A stretch of DNA of 64,000 bases from Calditrichota bacterium (GTDB lineage: Bacteria; CLD3): assembly GCA_008501735.1 (NCBI GenBank), contig QQUF01000048.1:1-64000 (forward strand), written 5' to 3'. Shown here in pieces: positions 10,497-19,567 of this stretch (positions are counted from its first letter, which is position 1; the number at the start of each line of letters is the position of its first letter). Below the pieces are notes generated by a model. It saw only the letters and a program-made list of their open reading frames with translations. It ran no database searches and was not told the DNA's origin. A program made the translations under genes and the position numbers.

Positions 10497-10613
10497 TTAC
10501 TTCAAAAATACCATTTTCTTTACGCTTGAAGATTTGCCTTTTGAAATTACTTTATAAAAATAAACTCCACTCGAAACTTGGTTCCCAAAAATATTAAAGA
10601 TTACCAAATTCTT
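10497..10613 (-). pseudogene. Relic of a T9SS C-terminal sorting domain
   Basis: Read on the minus strand, 38 codons plus a TAA encode KNLVIFNIFG directly joined to NQVSSGVYFYKV, ending SVKKMVFLK. This is the beginning and the end of a T9SS type A sorting domain; the roughly 25 residues normally between them (the G.KVK.L...W.G.N..G part) are gone. In-frame stop codons lie just before it, and there is no start codon or ribosome site. I infer it is the 3' end of a lost cargo gene that was deleted when dnaE came to lie next to it. It ends close to the shared terminator, as a real gene would. Confidence 0.7.
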
Positions 10614-10622
10614 AGTTTAATT

Positions 10623-13600
10623 TTAATTCAGCCAAACTCTTTGTTCTCCAATTAGTTGGCGAATCTCTGCGATGAGTTTTTGTGAAGGATTAATTCCGAA
10701 TCCGCTTGGTTCGACCAAGTATGAATTTCCGTCGTTGGCAATTAATTTGAATCTGACTTTACAAGTTCCCGGAGATTCTTCGAGAAGTTCTTTGACTTTG
10801 AGCAAGTTTTCCTTGCTAACAATGTCTGTCGGGATTTCACAATTCATCCAACTTGCGTTTTCCGAAGCAGAAACAATTGACTCGATTTTGTTGGCATTAA
10901 TTTTATAATTGTCTTCGTCTTCAAATTCAATTCTTCCTGAAACTTTGACGATAAGATCATCTCCGATTGCATCTTGGCACTGTGCGTAAGGTCTTGGAAA
11001 AACGAGAACTTTGATTTTTCCAACGAAATCTTCAAGCTCAAGAGAGCACATTTTCTCTTGCTTTCGCTTTGTTGTCAAAGACCTGAATTTGCTAATAATT
11101 CCACAGACTTGAACCTCTTTTCCGTCCCATCTTTTTTTATCAACTTCATCAAGTGTCAAACTTGAAAAGGCAATAATTTCTGCTCTAAAATTGTTCAAAG
11201 GGTGTCCTGAAACGTAAAAACCGATTAAGTCCTTTTCGTTCTGTAACTCAACTTCCTTTGCGTAAGGTGCTGCAAAAGCGAGTTTTGGTTTTATTGCACT
11301 GCTTTCCGAATTTTCGGCAAAAATGTCAAACATTGAAACTTGGTCGGAGTTCTTTTCTTCCGCAATTTTTTGCCCGTAAGTAATGGCAATTTCAACAGAA
11401 GCAAATTTTTCTGCTCTTGTTCCTTCTAAAGAATCGCAAGCTCCTCCGAGAATCAAACTTTCGAGTGCTTTTTTAGAACAAATTTTTGTGTCAATGTTTG
11501 CTGTTAAATCAAAAATATCTTTAAATTTGCCAAACTCTTTTCTTGCTCTGACAATTTCGTTAATCGCTTTAGAACCGACATTTTTTACTGCCGCCATTCC
11601 AAAACTGATTTTGTTTTCGTGAACGGTAAAAGTATCAAAAGAATCGTTTACATTTGGTTGAAGAACTTCGAGTTCCATCTTTTTACATTCTTCAATGAGC
11701 TTCGGAACTCCGTCTTTCGTGGACATTTCACTCGTCATCATTGCCGCCATAAAATGTGCAGGATAATGAGCTTTCAAGTAAGCAGTTTGGTAAGCAACCC
11801 AAGAGTAACAAGCACTGTGAGATTTGTTGAAACCGTAATTTGCAAATTTGAAAATCAATTCCCAAATCTCATTGATTTGCTTTTCAGGAACATTGTGTTT
11901 TTCGACTGCACCTTGAATGAATTCCTTTTTCATTTTTTCCATTTTACCAAGGTCTTTCTTACCCATAGCTCGGCGAAGAATATCAGCTTTTCCAAGTGAA
12001 AAGTTACAAAGTTCCGCCGCAATTTGCATAATCTGTTCTTGGTAAACGATGATTCCGTAAGTCTCTTTCAAGATTTCTTCAAGGCAAAAATGCGGATAAG
12101 TAACTTCTTCACGACCGAATTTTCTTTCGATAAAACTTGGAATGTTGTCCATTGGGCCAGGTCTGTAAAGTGCGTTCATCGCAATCAGGTCTTCGATTCG
12201 CGTCGGTTTGAGACGTTTCAAATACTCTTGCATTCCCGCGGACTCAAACTGGAAAACGCCGACTGTTAAACCGTCACTAAAAAGTTGGTAAGTTTTTTCG
12301 TCGTCAATTGGAATTTCTTCGATGTCAATTTCGATTCCTTCGGCTTTGAGAAGTTCCAAAGTATCGTAAATTACCGTTAGAGTTTTGAGACCAAGAAAAT
12401 CCATTTTCAGAAGTCCGATTCCCTCAACAGCTTTCATATCGAATTGGGTTACAACATCTTCTTCGCCGTTTCTTTTGTAAAGGGGAGAAAATTTCACGAG
12501 TTTGTCAGGAGCAATTACAACTGCTGCTGCGTGTTTTCCTGTTTGTCTGTTCAAACCTTCAAGTGTTTTTGCGTATTCAAAAAGGTTGTTGAAGGTCTCG
12601 TCGTTGAGGGCAATTTTTTCTTTGAATTCAGGCAGTTGCTCCATTGATTTTTGGATTGAAAGCGGTTTCCCGAAAGTAACAGGAATTGCTTTGGAAAGTT
12701 TGTCAGCGTCTCCGTAAGAAATTTTCAAAATTCTCGCAACGTCTTTGAGAACAGCTTTTGGAGCAAGTCTTCCGTAAGTGATGACTTGAGCAACGTTTGG
12801 CTCGCCGTATTTTTCTTTCACGTAATCAATTACTTCACCTCTTCGTCGCATACAAAAATCAATGTCAACGTCAGGCATTGTTACTCTTTCAGGATTCAAA
12901 AAACGCTCAAAAAGTAAGTTGTAAGGTAAAGGGTCAAGATTCGTAATTCCCATACAATAAGCGAGTAAAGAACCTCCGGCAGAACCTCTTCCGGGTCCAA
13001 CAGGAATTCCTTGAAGTCTTGCTTGACCGATGAAATCTTGAGTAATCAAAAAGTAAGAAGCAAATCCCATATCTTTTATAATTCCAAATTCATAATCAAA
13101 ACGCTCTTGGTATTCTTTTGGAATTTTTGAGGTTTTAAGTCTAGCTTCCAAGCCTTCACGGCAAATCTTTTCAAAAAACTCCAAGTCTGTTTTACAACCC
13201 GAACTTTCAGGAATTGGGAAACTTGGGTACTTGTAACCGAAGTCAAGTTTCAGGTTAATTTTGTCATAAATTTCAAGAGTTGACTCGATTGCTTGAGGTT
13301 GGTCTTTGAAAAGCTCACACATTTGGTCGCCGGACTTAAAGTAAATGTCGTGAGTTTCGTAACGCATTCGAGTTGGGTCGTCAAGGTCTTTTCCCGATTG
13401 CATACAAAGCATAATGTCGTGAGCTTCCCAATCTTTTTCCTCGATGTAATGAATGTCATTTGTTCCGCAAAGTTTGATGTCAAGTTCTTTGGCAATTTCG
13501 ATTGCACCTTTTCTTGCATTGTCTTCTTCAGGAATTCCGTGGTCTTGCAATTCAAGGTAAAAATCATCGCCAAAAATATCTTTGTATTCTTTCGCAGTTG

Positions 13601-14075
13601 CCCTTGCATCGCTGAATTGACCTCTGTTAATCAGAGAAGCAACTTCTCCTTTCAGACAAGCAGTCAAACAAATAAGACCTTCCGAATGTTTACGCAGAAC
13701 TTCTTTGTCAATTCTCGGTTTGTAGTAAAAGCCTTCCAAGTAACCAATTGAAGAAAGTTGCATCAAATTTTGAAAGCCGATTTCATTTTTCGCCAAAAGA
13801 ATTAAGTGGTGCATTCCGCCACCACGATTTTTTCCTCTGTCAGTTCTTCCTCCACGAGTCATATAAGTTTCGCAACCGATAATCGGTTTGATGCCTTGAG
13901 CGGTGCATTCGTTGTAAAATTCAATTGCTCCGAACATATTTCCGTGGTCAGTCAAAGCAATTCCGGGCATATCGAATTCTTTTGCTTTACTTACAAATTC
14001 TTTGACTTTACAAAGCCCGTCAAGAAGGCTGTAATGTGAATGATTGTGAAGGTGAATGAACTGGTCTTGTGGCAT
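10623..14075 (-). CDS. dnaE: DNA polymerase III subunit alpha
   Basis: 1150 residues, close to the usual DnaE1 length. The catalytic subunit of the replicative polymerase extends DNA in the replisome with the sliding clamp and clamp loader. The N-terminal PHP domain begins HLHNHSHYSLLDG. The polymerase palm carries the catalytic aspartates in PDVDIDFC, and the third acidic site in the segment LLKMDFLGLKT. The sequence GPGRGSAGGSLLAY is the conserved nucleotide-binding segment, and the C-terminal third has a helix-hairpin-helix and an OB-fold (VQVCGIISKFRSLTTKR). Start MPQDQ chosen because the PHP motif follows at once; the upstream ribosome site is weak. It stands alone on the minus strand between two plus-strand surface-protein loci. 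PolC is excluded by the lack of an inserted exonuclease domain. Confidence 0.97.
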   Translation of the reverse strand: MPQDQFIHLHNHSHYSLLDGLCKVKEFVSKAKEFDMPGIALTDHGNMFGAIEFYNECTAQGIKPIIGCETYMTRGGRTDRGKNRGGGMHHLILLAKNEIGFQNLMQLSSIGYLEGFYYKPRIDKEVLRKHSEGLICLTACLKGEVASLINRGQFSDARATAKEYKDIFGDDFYLELQDHGIPEEDNARKGAIEIAKELDIKLCGTNDIHYIEEKDWEAHDIMLCMQSGKDLDDPTRMRYETHDIYFKSGDQMCELFKDQPQAIESTLEIYDKINLKLDFGYKYPSFPIPESSGCKTDLEFFEKICREGLEARLKTSKIPKEYQERFDYEFGIIKDMGFASYFLITQDFIGQARLQGIPVGPGRGSAGGSLLAYCMGITNLDPLPYNLLFERFLNPERVTMPDVDIDFCMRRRGEVIDYVKEKYGEPNVAQVITYGRLAPKAVLKDVARILKISYGDADKLSKAIPVTFGKPLSIQKSMEQLPEFKEKIALNDETFNNLFEYAKTLEGLNRQTGKHAAAVVIAPDKLVKFSPLYKRNGEEDVVTQFDMKAVEGIGLLKMDFLGLKTLTVIYDTLELLKAEGIEIDIEEIPIDDEKTYQLFSDGLTVGVFQFESAGMQEYLKRLKPTRIEDLIAMNALYRPGPMDNIPSFIERKFGREEVTYPHFCLEEILKETYGIIVYQEQIMQIAAELCNFSLGKADILRRAMGKKDLGKMEKMKKEFIQGAVEKHNVPEKQINEIWELIFKFANYGFNKSHSACYSWVAYQTAYLKAHYPAHFMAAMMTSEMSTKDGVPKLIEECKKMELEVLQPNVNDSFDTFTVHENKISFGMAAVKNVGSKAINEIVRARKEFGKFKDIFDLTANIDTKICSKKALESLILGGACDSLEGTRAEKFASVEIAITYGQKIAEEKNSDQVSMFDIFAENSESSAIKPKLAFAAPYAKEVELQNEKDLIGFYVSGHPLNNFRAEIIAFSSLTLDEVDKKRWDGKEVQVCGIISKFRSLTTKRKQEKMCSLELEDFVGKIKVLVFPRPYAQCQDAIGDDLIVKVSGRIEFEDEDNYKINANKIESIVSASENASWMNCEIPTDIVSKENLLKVKELLEESPGTCKVRFKLIANDGNSYLVEPSGFGINPSQKLIAEIRQLIGEQRVWLN

Positions 14076-14207
14076 TTTTTAGCTTTCTTTTTTTTCGTAA
14101 AATTGGGATGTTTTTGGAAAAGTTAGGCATAAAATAGAAATAAATTTTTAAGGTCAAAAGCCGAATTTTTTTTTCTTTTGCCTTGACACCTTTTAATGAT
14201 TTGTAAG

Positions 14208-14240
14208 ACCTATCAGATAGCTAAAAACTATCTGATAGGT
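14208..14240. repeat. Perfect 13-bp inverted repeat between divergent genes
   Basis: Arms acctatcagatag / ctatctgataggt with loop ctaaaaa. It lies in the 262-base gap between dnaE (minus) and the LVIVD lipoprotein (plus), so it cannot terminate either gene. The outer part AGACCTA(T)CAG matches the arm of a second inverted repeat at 58452-58484, so the two probably belong to one family of dispersed palindromic elements. Confidence 0.7.
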
Positions 14241-14250
14241 AAATATTTTT

Positions 14251-14290
14251 TACTTCTAATTTCTGGCTCTTGTCTTCTGACTCTTGTTTG
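14251..14290 (-). repeat. Short degenerate direct repeat (CAAGAGnCAGAA type)
   Basis: On the minus strand caagagtcagaag is followed one base later by caagagccagaaa. Purine-rich micro-repeats of this kind are, from memory, scattered in intergenic DNA of several bacterial lineages. It abuts the inverted repeat at 14208-14240, and the two may form one element. Confidence 0.45.
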
Positions 14291-14337
14291 GAACCAAAAT
14301 TGCTTATCTTTTTTATTACACAAAATGGAGAAGGTTT

Positions 14338-15393
14338 TTGTTTTTTAGAATTTTATTACTAAGTCTTTTGTTTACAGTGCTTTCAAGTTGTGGTGAACCG
14401 AATGAACCAAAAGATTTTAGTGCTGGAAATGACATTTTTGAATTAACGGATTTCATTCCAACGGCAGGTTTTGCACTTGACGTTGAAGTTTTGAACGGTA
14501 AAGCCTTTGTGGCGAACTCCGAAGCTGGAATTCAAGTTCTTGATTTTACGACTTTCAACGACTCTGTTTTCATTTCTGAATCTTTCAAAAAAGGCGTTTC
14601 AAGGCACAAAAAAGTTAAAGTATTGGAAGAAAATTCTCTGCTTTTTGTGATGCCAAATTTGGCGAGACTTTACGCTTTCAAAAACTTTGGCGATTCAACG
14701 GCTTTCCTTGACGAATTAGGTTCAACCAATAGCAAAATTCCACGAGATTTGTCAGTTGTGAAAAAAGGGAAAAAATACTTCACTTACTACGCAACTCAAC
14801 CAAAAGAAGAAAGTCCGTTTTCACTCTACTTTGTAGTCTCGAGTTCAAATGATTTTCCGCTTTCTTTTTGGGAGAGGCAAGGTTTTTACTTGAGCAAAGG
14901 CGAACCCAACGGAATCTTTGCCGACACAAGTTTTGTTTACATTGCAGACGGAGAATTTGGTTTGACTGTTACAACCTCAGAAGCGGAAGAAGTTTTGAAT
15001 TTTGACCTTGTTGGTGAAGCTCAAAGTGTTTTTGTTGCTGACAGTGTTGCCTTTGTTAGTTGTGGAAGTGCCGGAGTTTTTTGGCTGGACTTGAGAACTT
15101 CTTTGCGAGAGTTCTTAGAAACCGATTCTGTTTCGACAAAACCAGCTTTACTAAGTTATTTCACAAGTTCAGGCTTTTCATCGGAAGTTGTTTTGTGGAA
15201 TGAGCATTTATTAATTGCTGACGGTGGAAATGGATTAGTCGTTTTGAATTTGGAAGACAAAAAGAACCCTGTTTTCGTGCAAAGATTCGACACAAAAGAT
15301 GCCAACGCAATTGCAATTTACGAAAACAAAATCTTTCTCGCAGACGACGACGGAGTTTACTTTTTCAAAGAAAAATTAAAATTAGCGGAGTAA
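14338..15393 (+). CDS. Lipoprotein with LVIVD-type beta-propeller repeats
   Basis: Start set at TTG 14338 because GGAGAAGG lies just upstream (14327-14334) and the product then begins with a compact lipoprotein signal, MFFRILLLSLLFTVLSSC, acylated at the Cys; a longer frame begins at TTG 14284. About 351 residues. The body has repeated blades with the signature xxAFVAN..AGIQVLDF, YIADGEFGLTV, AFVSCGSAGVFWLDL, LIADGGNGLVVLNLE and IFLADDDGVYFF, typical of LVIVD (PF08309) propeller repeats. These occur in surface proteins of unknown biochemical role. It is followed after three bases by the DpnD-like gene, so they are probably co-transcribed. Confidence 0.75.
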   Translation: MFFRILLLSLLFTVLSSCGEPNEPKDFSAGNDIFELTDFIPTAGFALDVEVLNGKAFVANSEAGIQVLDFTTFNDSVFISESFKKGVSRHKKVKVLEENSLLFVMPNLARLYAFKNFGDSTAFLDELGSTNSKIPRDLSVVKKGKKYFTYYATQPKEESPFSLYFVVSSSNDFPLSFWERQGFYLSKGEPNGIFADTSFVYIADGEFGLTVTTSEAEEVLNFDLVGEAQSVFVADSVAFVSCGSAGVFWLDLRTSLREFLETDSVSTKPALLSYFTSSGFSSEVVLWNEHLLIADGGNGLVVLNLEDKKNPVFVQRFDTKDANAIAIYENKIFLADDDGVYFFKEKLKLAE

Positions 15394-15396
15394 AAA

Positions 15397-15621
15397 ATGA
15401 AAAATTTTGAAGTTTATCTTACAAGAACTTACAAAGTAGAAGTTAAAACTGAATCTGAAGAAAAAGCAAGAGGTATTGCAGAACACTTTCTAAGTAATTG
15501 TAAAGACAATTCAAATCAAAAATCTCGTGAAGAGTTTGGTTTTGAAATCGGGGAAATTGAATTAGTTTTAAATGAAGCAACGGAATCACACGAAATTATT
15601 GAAAAAGAAAAGGAATTCTGA
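15397..15621 (+). CDS. DpnD/PcfM-like small protein
   Basis: 74 residues, ATG three bases after the lipoprotein stop. The beginning MKNFEVYLTRTYKVEVKTES with EEKARGIAEHF and a C-terminal F.IGEIEL strand matches the DpnD/PcfM-like fold pattern (beta strand, beta strand, helix, acidic strand). Members occur in restriction loci and on mobile elements, without a settled function. Predicted soluble and acidic. Confidence 0.6.
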   Translation: MKNFEVYLTRTYKVEVKTESEEKARGIAEHFLSNCKDNSNQKSREEFGFEIGEIELVLNEATESHEIIEKEKEF

Positions 15622-15790
15622 AAAAATAATTTATTCAATCAACATTGGAGATGTCCAAAATGTCGCAGAACAGGAGTTAGGCAGAGAATTAACACCGAAA
15701 GAACTTAAAGTAATCGAAGATAAAATTGGTGACTACTTCGATTGGTTCGATTCAATCTCCTTTGCAATTGCTGCAAACATTGAATCTTAA
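15572..15790 (+). CDS. Small conserved-looking protein overlapping the DpnD-like gene
   Basis: 72 residues if started at ATG 15572, inside the 3' end of the preceding gene in another frame. The convincing part starts later (IIYSINIGDVQNVAEQELGR, then LTPKELKVIEDKIGDYFDWF and ISFAIAANI), so the real start may be TTG 15599 or a non-canonical codon just after the upstream stop at 15621. The helical body resembles small proteins that I recall next to DpnD/PcfM-like genes, which supports translational coupling. Function unknown. Confidence 0.55.
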   Translation: MKQRNHTKLLKKKRNSEKIIYSINIGDVQNVAEQELGRELTPKELKVIEDKIGDYFDWFDSISFAIAANIES

Positions 15791-15868
15791 AAATTGGAAT
15801 AATTTATACCTTTAAACCTTTACAAATTAAATCCTTAACCTAAAACCTTTTCCTCAAAGGTGAAAAAA

Positions 15869-18800
15869 ATGAAGAGTCTTAAAATTTTACTCACAGCCAT
15901 TTTTTTAATGGCTTCGCAAATTGCAAATTCAACTGAAATTTTTGAGTTGAAACCTGCAAACAATGATTTTGAAATCCAAGTCAAACCTGCTCGCTCAGAA
16001 GGTTTTGCTGAAATCGAAATTACTTTCAATCGCTACGAAATTGAAAATCTAAGAGGCAAACTCGAATCTGTCAAAATTGGCACTTCCGAGAACTTGCTTC
16101 AAGATGCTTTTGGAACAAAATTCATCGCAGTTCCTGAAAGAGGCAAAATTGAACTTGAAGTTCTAAGCCAAAGATTTGAAGAAACCGATTTTACTCTGTC
16201 AAAAATTGAAAGCCAAAATTTAGTTTCTGTTACCGAACCAAAGATTTTAAAAGATTTCAGACTTGTCAACCTTGCTGTTAACCCGATAAAAGTTGAAAAC
16301 GGAAAAGTGAGCTTGTTAAAAGATTTGAAAGTTCGTTTAAAGTCTGATTTTTCTGCTAAAGGTCAAAATGAAAAATTACACAAAAGTTCAAATTACTCAC
16401 TCGCTTTCAAAAACCTTTACGAAAATAACATCTTGAATTTCGATGAAGTTACACTTGGAATGGAGCCTGAAAGAGGCAGATTTTTATTCATTTCCAATGA
16501 CACGAATTTTTCACAATTGTTCCAACTAATCGACTTGAAACAACGACAAGGTTTTGAAGTAATCGCAACTTCTTTTTCACAAATTCCAACTCCTTTTCCA
16601 ACTCAAAGTTTTGATTCGATTAACGACTACATTTCACAAGTTTACAATGCAAGTTCAAAGCCTTTGGAATACGTTATGCTTGTTGGAGACGTTGCAAACA
16701 CAACTCTTCCGCCAAGTGAAGCAATGCCGAGCTTCTTTTTTAACGGACAAATCGGACAAGGCGTTTCCGACCATGCTTTTGCACTTCATGAAGGAGACGA
16801 CTACTTTCCCGATTTGCTAATTGGAAGACTTCCTGTGCAAGACGTTGGGCAACTTACTTTGATGACAATTAAAAATATGGTTTACCAAGCAAATCTAAAT
16901 CTTTCTTCAACTGATTGGTACAAAAGAGCAGTTGTTGTCGCAGGAAACGAACAAGCTGTAACTCCTGTAATCAATTCACAATGGGTTAAAAACGAACTTC
17001 TGACAAAAGGAAATTTTACCGAAGTCGTAGAGCTTTACGACTACAAAGACGGTTCAACTCCGCCAAGTCCTGTGCAAATTGGAAACTTGCTTAGTCAAGG
17101 ACAAGGTCTTGTGAATTACAGAGGTTGGGCAAGTTTTTCGGGTTGGATTTATCCGCAATTTACGACGAACAACGTTTTGGGGCTTGGAAATATTGACAAA
17201 CTTTCTGTTGTAACAAGTGTCGTTTGTGGAACAGGTAATTTTCAAGTAGAAGATTCTTTTGGTGAAGCTTGGTTACAGGCTGGAAGTCCACAAATTCCTA
17301 CTGGAGGAGTTGCATTTTGGGGAGCTTCTCATTCTGACCTTCACACAAAATGGCTAAATCCGCTTTCGGTAGGTTTTTACGACGGACTTTTGAATCAAGG
17401 TTTGGAGACTTTTGGTGAACTTACAGTGAATGCAAAACTCTTGCAGTACCAACAATTTCCAAACGATGTTGCTTTGGATTCCACTTTGTCAAACGTTCGC
17501 GGTTACGCTTATCTTTTCAACATTCTTGGAGACCCTTCACTTTCAGTTTGGTCTGATGCTCCACAACCGATGAATGTTTCTTATGATTTAGGTCCAAGTG
17601 TTTTAGAAAATACTTTTGAAGTAACTGTAACAGATGGAAATGGAAATCCTTTGGAAGAAGTTTTGGTAAGCATTTTTAAAGAAAATGAAATCTTAGACAA
17701 TGAGTTCACAAACTCAAATGGAAAAGCATTTTTACAAACTGATGGTGCAACCACAGGAGTAGTGCAAGTTACTGCAATGAAGCACAATTTTGTTCCTCAT
17801 TTGGGAGTAGCGGATTTTATTAACTTTCCGATTGAACTTGTTGTTGACAGTGTTTGGGTAACAGACGGAAACGATGACATAGCTTTTCCAAATGAAGAAA
17901 TGACTTTGAATTTTGCAATCCGAAACGACACATTTTTAGATTTGCAAATTGGTTTTGAAGTGAATTCTAAAGATGTTTTTGGAGAAGTTACTCAAGGAGT
18001 CGAAAACTTTACTCTTCAAGGAGCAACTTCAACAATTGTTACGAAAACCGTAAAAGCCGAAAGTTTTGCACCTGATGGAAGAGTTTTGGATTTTCTCGCA
18101 GAATTTTCCTACAACGGAGAAATTTTGAAAGAAAAAGTTTCTGTGGAAGTTAAAGCACCTGTTTTTAAAATTCAGTGGTTTGACTCAATTTCGGCTTTGT
18201 ATTTTTATCCGGGAGCAGGAGCTCAGTACCAAATTGTTTTGGAAAATTTAGGTTCTGTTGCAAGTGGCGACTTTGATTTATTTTTAGAAACTCCTACAAA
18301 CTTGGTAACAATTCAACCACAAAATTTACAATTCCTTTCAATTCCTTCCGGACAATCAGGCGGAAACACAGGTCAATTTGCGATGACAGTTTCTCAAGAT
18401 ATGGCTTGGGGAACAAGAGTTCCTTTTACAATGACTTTGACACAACCAAACGGATTCTCACAAAAACTTCACACAGAACTTGTAGCAGGAATTTACATTG
18501 ATTCGACAAATTACGTTAGCTCTGACGAATTCGGCTACTTTGGTTACGACTCGGAAGATTCAACTGAAATCGAAAAACCGACTTTCACTTGGCAAGAAAT
18601 CAATCCAAATTTAGGTGGAAACGGAACAAACCTCAATCTTAGCGACGACGATTTAGTAAAAGTTGCTTTGCCTTGGAATTTCAAATTTTACGGAACTGAC
18701 TACGATTCTTTGACAATTTGCACAAATGGTTGGGCAAGTTTTGAAAATCCTTTGGACGCAAGTTTCAGAAATTGGGGAATTCCTTACGCTGCAAATCCTG

Positions 18801-19546
18801 AGGCTTTGTTAGCTCCTTTTTGGGACGACTTGAAACCAGAAGTTAGCCAAGCGAATGCAGGAGTTTTTACCTTTTACGACCAAACTCAAGATGCTTTTAT
18901 TATCGAGTGGAGTTTGTTAAAACACGCTCCTGTTTCAACTACAAATCCGACTGCAATTCCACTTACAGACCCGAATTTTGAAGAGACTTTCCAGCTTGTG
19001 CTTTACGGTCAAAATTCAAACCAAACTGCGACAAGTGGAAACGGTGAAATTGCTTTCTTTTACCAAAACATCAAAGACATTGACCCAAACAATAATTGGT
19101 CAACAGTCGGAATTAGCAATCTTGACGGAACAGACGGAGTTCAGTACAGCTTTTCAAATTCAGTTGCACTTGGTGGAACAAAATTGAAAAATGGACTTGC
19201 TGTAAAATTTTCAACAGACGTTCCTGAAAGTTACATTCCAACAAGTGTTGAAGAAGAAAATTCTGTGCCTCAAGGTTTTAACCTTTCTCAGAATTTCCCA
19301 AATCCATTCAACCCAACGACTGTGATTAATTACGAATTAGAAATTACGAATTACGAAAATGCGAAGTTGGTAATTTTTAATGTTTTGGGTGAGAAGGTGA
19401 AGGAATTTGTTTTGGACAAAGCGAAAGGTTCAGTTGTTTGGAACGGAACGAATAGTTTTGGAAAATCAGTTGCAAGTGGAGTTTATTTTTACAGACTTGA
19501 AGCAGGTAATTTTATTGACACGAAAAAGATGTTGTTCTTGAAGTAA
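15869..19546 (+). CDS. Gingipain-family (C25) T9SS-exported protein, probable non-canonical active site
   Basis: ATG 15869 chosen because AAAGGTGA sits 8 bases upstream and overlaps the alternative GTG at 15860; 1225 residues. A Sec signal (LKILLTAIFLMASQIANS) precedes a C25 propeptide-like region (to about 190) and the C25 caspase-like core (about 200-564: GRFLFISND, YVMLVGDV, PDLLIGRLP, SVVCGTGNF, FNILGDPSLSVW). Cys453 in VVCGTGNF aligns with the gingipain nucleophile, but the position 33 residues earlier, where gingipain R has its catalytic His, is Trp420 (NYRGWASFSGW). After the core come Ig-like domains (one like a carboxypeptidase-regulatory domain near 580-650), a nidogen-like domain (about 888-1114) shared with the surface protein at 5119, and a T9SS type A sorting domain. 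Known relatives are secreted cysteine proteases; activity here is uncertain. Confidence 0.85.
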   Translation: MKSLKILLTAIFLMASQIANSTEIFELKPANNDFEIQVKPARSEGFAEIEITFNRYEIENLRGKLESVKIGTSENLLQDAFGTKFIAVPERGKIELEVLSQRFEETDFTLSKIESQNLVSVTEPKILKDFRLVNLAVNPIKVENGKVSLLKDLKVRLKSDFSAKGQNEKLHKSSNYSLAFKNLYENNILNFDEVTLGMEPERGRFLFISNDTNFSQLFQLIDLKQRQGFEVIATSFSQIPTPFPTQSFDSINDYISQVYNASSKPLEYVMLVGDVANTTLPPSEAMPSFFFNGQIGQGVSDHAFALHEGDDYFPDLLIGRLPVQDVGQLTLMTIKNMVYQANLNLSSTDWYKRAVVVAGNEQAVTPVINSQWVKNELLTKGNFTEVVELYDYKDGSTPPSPVQIGNLLSQGQGLVNYRGWASFSGWIYPQFTTNNVLGLGNIDKLSVVTSVVCGTGNFQVEDSFGEAWLQAGSPQIPTGGVAFWGASHSDLHTKWLNPLSVGFYDGLLNQGLETFGELTVNAKLLQYQQFPNDVALDSTLSNVRGYAYLFNILGDPSLSVWSDAPQPMNVSYDLGPSVLENTFEVTVTDGNGNPLEEVLVSIFKENEILDNEFTNSNGKAFLQTDGATTGVVQVTAMKHNFVPHLGVADFINFPIELVVDSVWVTDGNDDIAFPNEEMTLNFAIRNDTFLDLQIGFEVNSKDVFGEVTQGVENFTLQGATSTIVTKTVKAESFAPDGRVLDFLAEFSYNGEILKEKVSVEVKAPVFKIQWFDSISALYFYPGAGAQYQIVLENLGSVASGDFDLFLETPTNLVTIQPQNLQFLSIPSGQSGGNTGQFAMTVSQDMAWGTRVPFTMTLTQPNGFSQKLHTELVAGIYIDSTNYVSSDEFGYFGYDSEDSTEIEKPTFTWQEINPNLGGNGTNLNLSDDDLVKVALPWNFKFYGTDYDSLTICTNGWASFENPLDASFRNWGIPYAANPEALLAPFWDDLKPEVSQANAGVFTFYDQTQDAFIIEWSLLKHAPVSTTNPTAIPLTDPNFEETFQLVLYGQNSNQTATSGNGEIAFFYQNIKDIDPNNNWSTVGISNLDGTDGVQYSFSNSVALGGTKLKNGLAVKFSTDVPESYIPTSVEEENSVPQGFNLSQNFPNPFNPTTVINYELEITNYENAKLVIFNVLGEKVKEFVLDKAKGSVVWNGTNSFGKSVASGVYFYRLEAGNFIDTKKMLFLK
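19328..19357 (+). repeat. In-frame attacgaa micro-repeat inside a T9SS sorting domain
   Basis: Three copies of a heptamer-like unit (aattacgaatta, gaa, attacgaattacgaa) encode most of NYELEITNYEN in the sorting domain of the C25 protein. The sorting domains of the two other plus-strand surface proteins have an unrelated sequence (FGIPEKNF, FGIPQRSF) at this point. Confidence 0.6.
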
Positions 19547-19567
19547 GGTTACCTTTTATTGATTTTC

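Noticed and set aside
13293-13751. 152-codon plus-strand frame inside dnaE
   Set aside because: Antisense shadow of a strongly conserved gene; no start signal or recognisable domain.
14183-14188. TTGACA as a -35 box for the LVIVD lipoprotein gene
   Set aside because: No plausible -10 hexamer at 16-19 bases downstream, and the inverted repeat occupies that region.
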